This document shows positions 61,568 to 64,000 of a stretch of DNA of 64,000 bases, piece by piece; position 1 is the first letter of the stretch; each line of letters opens with the position of its first letter. Position numbers and translations under genes: made by a program. Under the pieces are notes generated by a model. It was not told the origin of the DNA. It saw only the letters and a program-made list of their open reading frames with translations, and did not search any database. The stretch comes from Leptodontidium sp. MPI-SDFR-AT-0119 (lineage: Eukaryota; Ascomycota; Leotiomycetes; Helotiales; Leptodontidiaceae): contig JAHLEZ010000011.1 in NCBI GenBank assembly GCA_020726505.1, positions 1,488,001-1,552,000 on the forward strand, in the 5' to 3' direction.

Positions 61568-64000
61568 TCACCACGCCCTCCCAGAAATAGACCGTTTCGG
61601 ACCCCCTGCCTTCAGCCTGCCCCACAAGCTTCCACCAACAGCAGCCGCGCTGGACACGGTCTTATCCCTCTCAGTGTGTTCAGGACATTTACGAGGCGTA
61701 ATTTGCCCTTGAGACTCATAAAAGAACTTGGACAGATCGAATTCATGATCCGGACCAGGAGCACTACAGATCCACTGGATGGTAGACGATTGCAGCTGTG
61801 GCCAGCACGCGCTACACCAGTGATGCCCCGGGAAACTGGTGGATTCCTGGGAATCAGCAAGGCGGATGATACTTCTACAGAGCTTGTTGGAACAGCAGAC
61901 TGTGGGTTCAATGGTGGGCCAGCGCTCTCGGAATTCGAGGGCACCCGAGACGAGCATCTCACGGTTGCTTCTTAGTTCGAGCTTGCGGCAGAACGAATTG
62001 CATTCGTGAACGGCAAAGAAGAACTTGAATCCCGCGTCACCGAGATTCGTCACGGAGAGAGTGAACCTATCTGGGTCGCGAGTCTGGATTGAGGGATCGG
62101 TGAGCAAGTGACCTACGCCTTGGAGGTCGTTCACGAGGAAGTGACCCCACGAGCGCTCGAAGGTAAAGTGTGAGAAAGCTTGAGCGATTTGATTGAATGT
62201 GTCTGGCTCGCCAAGTGGGTCTTCTTTCACGAACATGCTATTGCTGTTGTACTTGACGTACTCTCCATCGATGTATGGCTCAAGTGAGAGACAATCTGCT
62301 TCCACTCCATCTCTTGCTTTGCTTTGCAAACATGTCGTCACGATGAAATCGATTGGAGGTTCGATGTTGAGCAGGCCATTGAACTCGAGGGCAAAAGATT
62401 TGCAAAGAGCTTGGATCCTCATATCTTCGGCGATATGTGCGAGCATCTTGCTACCATCTTTGAAGGACTTCACCACAAACTTGCTAGTTGAAGCAGCCGT
62501 ACGAGCATATGAAGCTAAGCGCACCGAGCCTGCGGCAAAAGGCTTTGATCGTGCGTGGATGGTGAGTTGCGTAACACTCAGTTTGATATTATCGTCAGAG
62601 TGCATCATCTCATTGAGCGAGTTGGCGGTTTGCAAGACCATGTCAGGACAAAACCCTTCAACAACCAGGGTCTCGTCAAGCCAGCCAGGTCTGTCCCAAT
62701 GTGGAGGGCCACTTTCGAGAGAGGGCTCTGTGCTACTGTCACTGCTTCCATCTTCCCGAATCGAGGAGAGATCTGTAGCCATTCCGCGACCTTTCCCTTT
62801 GCCACTAGCAGTACTGAGTTTTGGTGTAGTACTCAGTTCTAATGACATACGACCTGCTGTGCGAGTCACCGATGTGGAGACAGTCTTCACCACCAGATGT
62901 CGGAGGTGGCTGTAGGTGATTCCCAACTCCATTTCCTCAAACTGGAGGCCACTATGCAAGGCACTCGCACCAATGGAGGATGAACCAATTCCCGTGCTGA
63001 CTTGACCATAGTAAGTGTTGGTTGGCAGAAGTTTGACACCAGCGCTCGATGCTGCATAAACATTGCCAAAGGCCAAAGCCATGCGGTCAGTGAGAGAATT
63101 CACTCGAAGCAGAGCGTAATTGACTTTCAACTGGATCAATTTCTTGACGAGAGGTTCGTAGGTCAGCTTATGCGGCTCACTTCCTGGGGAAGGATAGTCG
63201 TCTCCCATTCTGCCAAGGTCGTGTAAGACACCGGCGCCGTGAGGTGGTGCATCTGCAATATGAATAATGCATTTTGTCTGCTGCTTCCAGGATGCGTTCA
63301 GTGCCTGGTTAATGCCTCCAAGAACGTCTTCTGGTGTATCTCGCCCGCCATATGCGTTCAAACGGCCTAGAAATTGAGAGACTTGCTCAGCCGATGGAGT
63401 GAAGTCAAGAAACTCGACGTTTGGATTGTCGCTATGGTCTTTGTAGCTGACTACGGCCACCCGCACTTCAGCCTCATTGAAAAATGTTGCTTTGATGTCG
63501 CTCACAATGCTTTGGACTTGTTTTTTGGCTGCAGCAATATAGCTGTACATAGAGCTTGTTGTATCGATGAGAAACAACAAATCGGTCGAGCAAGCTTCCT
63601 TAAATAAACCGCCGGTTCGGGCGGAGCGAGGCGAAACATTGGCTTGGGCTTTCTCCACTTCACGTTGGAGGTGGCGCACGCGAGCCTTAGCGTCAGCAGC
63701 TGTGACCGTTGCTGTTGATGAAGCTGATGAACTTGTCCAGCTGCTCCAACTACTACCAGCATCACTCGTGATACTTCGACTGGCTTTATCACGAGAAAGA
63801 CTTTCTCGTGTGATGGACTCCGAGCCTACAACAGGCGGGCGGCTGCTTCCAGGATTTCTCACACGGCTCAATAAGTCGGCAGGGTTCGGAGCCATGGGAG
63901 TGCGCGAGGAGGATGGAAGAGCTGGCATTGAACGTCGATAGGATGGTGGCAACTCTGATTCGAGTGATCGAGCCTTAGAGGTTGATGCAGAAGATGTAGC
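61568..64000 (-). CDS. VWA domain plus alpha-kinase protein (partial)
   Basis: The frame is open from a stop at 61568 to the right window edge (about 810 codons), so the true start may lie outside. An internal ATG at about 63928 is the first in view. After a Ser-rich N-terminus and a short coiled stretch comes a von Willebrand A domain (about residues 120-330 counted from the edge). It has DLLFLIDTTSSMYSY at the metal site, AEVRVAVVSYKDHSD, and GGRDTPEDVLGGINQAL. A C-terminal alpha-kinase domain follows: GSVRLASYART with FVVKSFK (likely ATP-binding lysine), the catalytic signature LVNDLQGVGHLLTDPSI, and the Gly/His/Cys block GDAGFKFFFAVHECNSFC. This layout matches VwkA-type atypical protein kinases, serine/threonine kinases unrelated in sequence to conventional ones. 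A Cys-rich tail (CCSNKLC, then HHWCSACW) may bind another zinc. Substrates are unknown. No intron is needed in the visible part. Confidence 0.9.
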   Translation of the reverse strand, partial: ATSSASTSKARSLESELPPSYRRSMPALPSSSRTPMAPNPADLLSRVRNPGSSRPPVVGSESITRESLSRDKASRSITSDAGSSWSSWTSSSASSTATVTAADAKARVRHLQREVEKAQANVSPRSARTGGLFKEACSTDLLFLIDTTSSMYSYIAAAKKQVQSIVSDIKATFFNEAEVRVAVVSYKDHSDNPNVEFLDFTPSAEQVSQFLGRLNAYGGRDTPEDVLGGINQALNASWKQQTKCIIHIADAPPHGAGVLHDLGRMGDDYPSPGSEPHKLTYEPLVKKLIQLKVNYALLRVNSLTDRMALAFGNVYAASSAGVKLLPTNTYYGQVSTGIGSSSIGASALHSGLQFEEMELGITYSHLRHLVVKTVSTSVTRTAGRMSLELSTTPKLSTASGKGKGRGMATDLSSIREDGSSDSSTEPSLESGPPHWDRPGWLDETLVVEGFCPDMVLQTANSLNEMMHSDDNIKLSVTQLTIHARSKPFAAGSVRLASYARTAASTSKFVVKSFKDGSKMLAHIAEDMRIQALCKSFALEFNGLLNIEPPIDFIVTTCLQSKARDGVEADCLSLEPYIDGEYVKYNSNSMFVKEDPLGEPDTFNQIAQAFSHFTFERSWGHFLVNDLQGVGHLLTDPSIQTRDPDRFTLSVTNLGDAGFKFFFAVHECNSFCRKLELRSNREMLVSGALEFRERWPTIEPTVCCSNKLCRSIIRLADSQESTSFPGHHWCSACWPQLQSSTIQWICSAPGPDHEFDLSKFFYESQGQITPRKCPEHTERDKTVSSAAAVGGSLWGRLKAGGPKRSISGRAW

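Overview
The window is nuclear DNA of a filamentous ascomycete (Pezizomycotina). The evidence is a set of short introns (about 40-140 nt, GT-AG with CTAAC/CTGAC-type branch sites), one solitary 5S rRNA gene, a CBM1-bearing secreted glucanase, an Atf1-type bZIP factor and a fungal-style antizyme. Gene content would suit a leotiomycete, but the sequence does not prove class-level placement. Gene density is low: about ten interpretable protein genes plus three broken ones in 64 kb, with long gene-free stretches rich in microsatellites.

Left part (1-18 kb): about 6.3 kb without a supportable gene, then a Ser-rich unknown protein (6287-7260) and a 541-residue fungal-specific protein with a Cys/His/Arg-rich N-terminal domain (8329-9954). 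At 12880-17905 lies a very large gene resembling fungal DUF6603-type proteins. Five exons can be traced, but it carries two in-frame TAA codons and two frameshifting indels, so it reads as a recent pseudogene of about 1,605 codons.

Middle part (18-40 kb): a secreted GH131 beta-glucanase with CBM1 (18857-19986, first intron GC-AG), a seven-exon amino acid permease (21529-23500), a small single-pass membrane protein of the Cys/HxxHC type with a reading-frame break (24335-25059, minus), ornithine decarboxylase antizyme with its +1 programmed frameshift at CCC-UGA (28454-29628, minus), a Yippee-type zinc protein (30798-31652), and Mpe1/RBBP6 of the mRNA cleavage and polyadenylation factor (37553-39547). 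An unassigned cluster of short frames at 34.2-36.4 kb may be a decayed gene.

Right part (40-64 kb): more than 12 kb without a protein gene but with a complete 120-nt 5S rRNA gene (50359-50478). Then come an AtfA/Atf1-type bZIP stress regulator (52143-53874, minus), a five-exon glutathione S-transferase-like gene whose third intron holds a 67-copy TC tract (56107-57697, minus), a diverged repeat array with about 77-bp spacing (59.5-60.3 kb), a truncated DUF7580/HeLo-associated kinase-like fragment (60592-61207, minus), and a VWA plus alpha-kinase protein that runs off the right edge (61568-64000, minus).

The genes do not form one pathway or a biosynthetic cluster. The strongest special biology is the antizyme frameshift. 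The most unusual locus is the freshly broken giant DUF6603-like gene.
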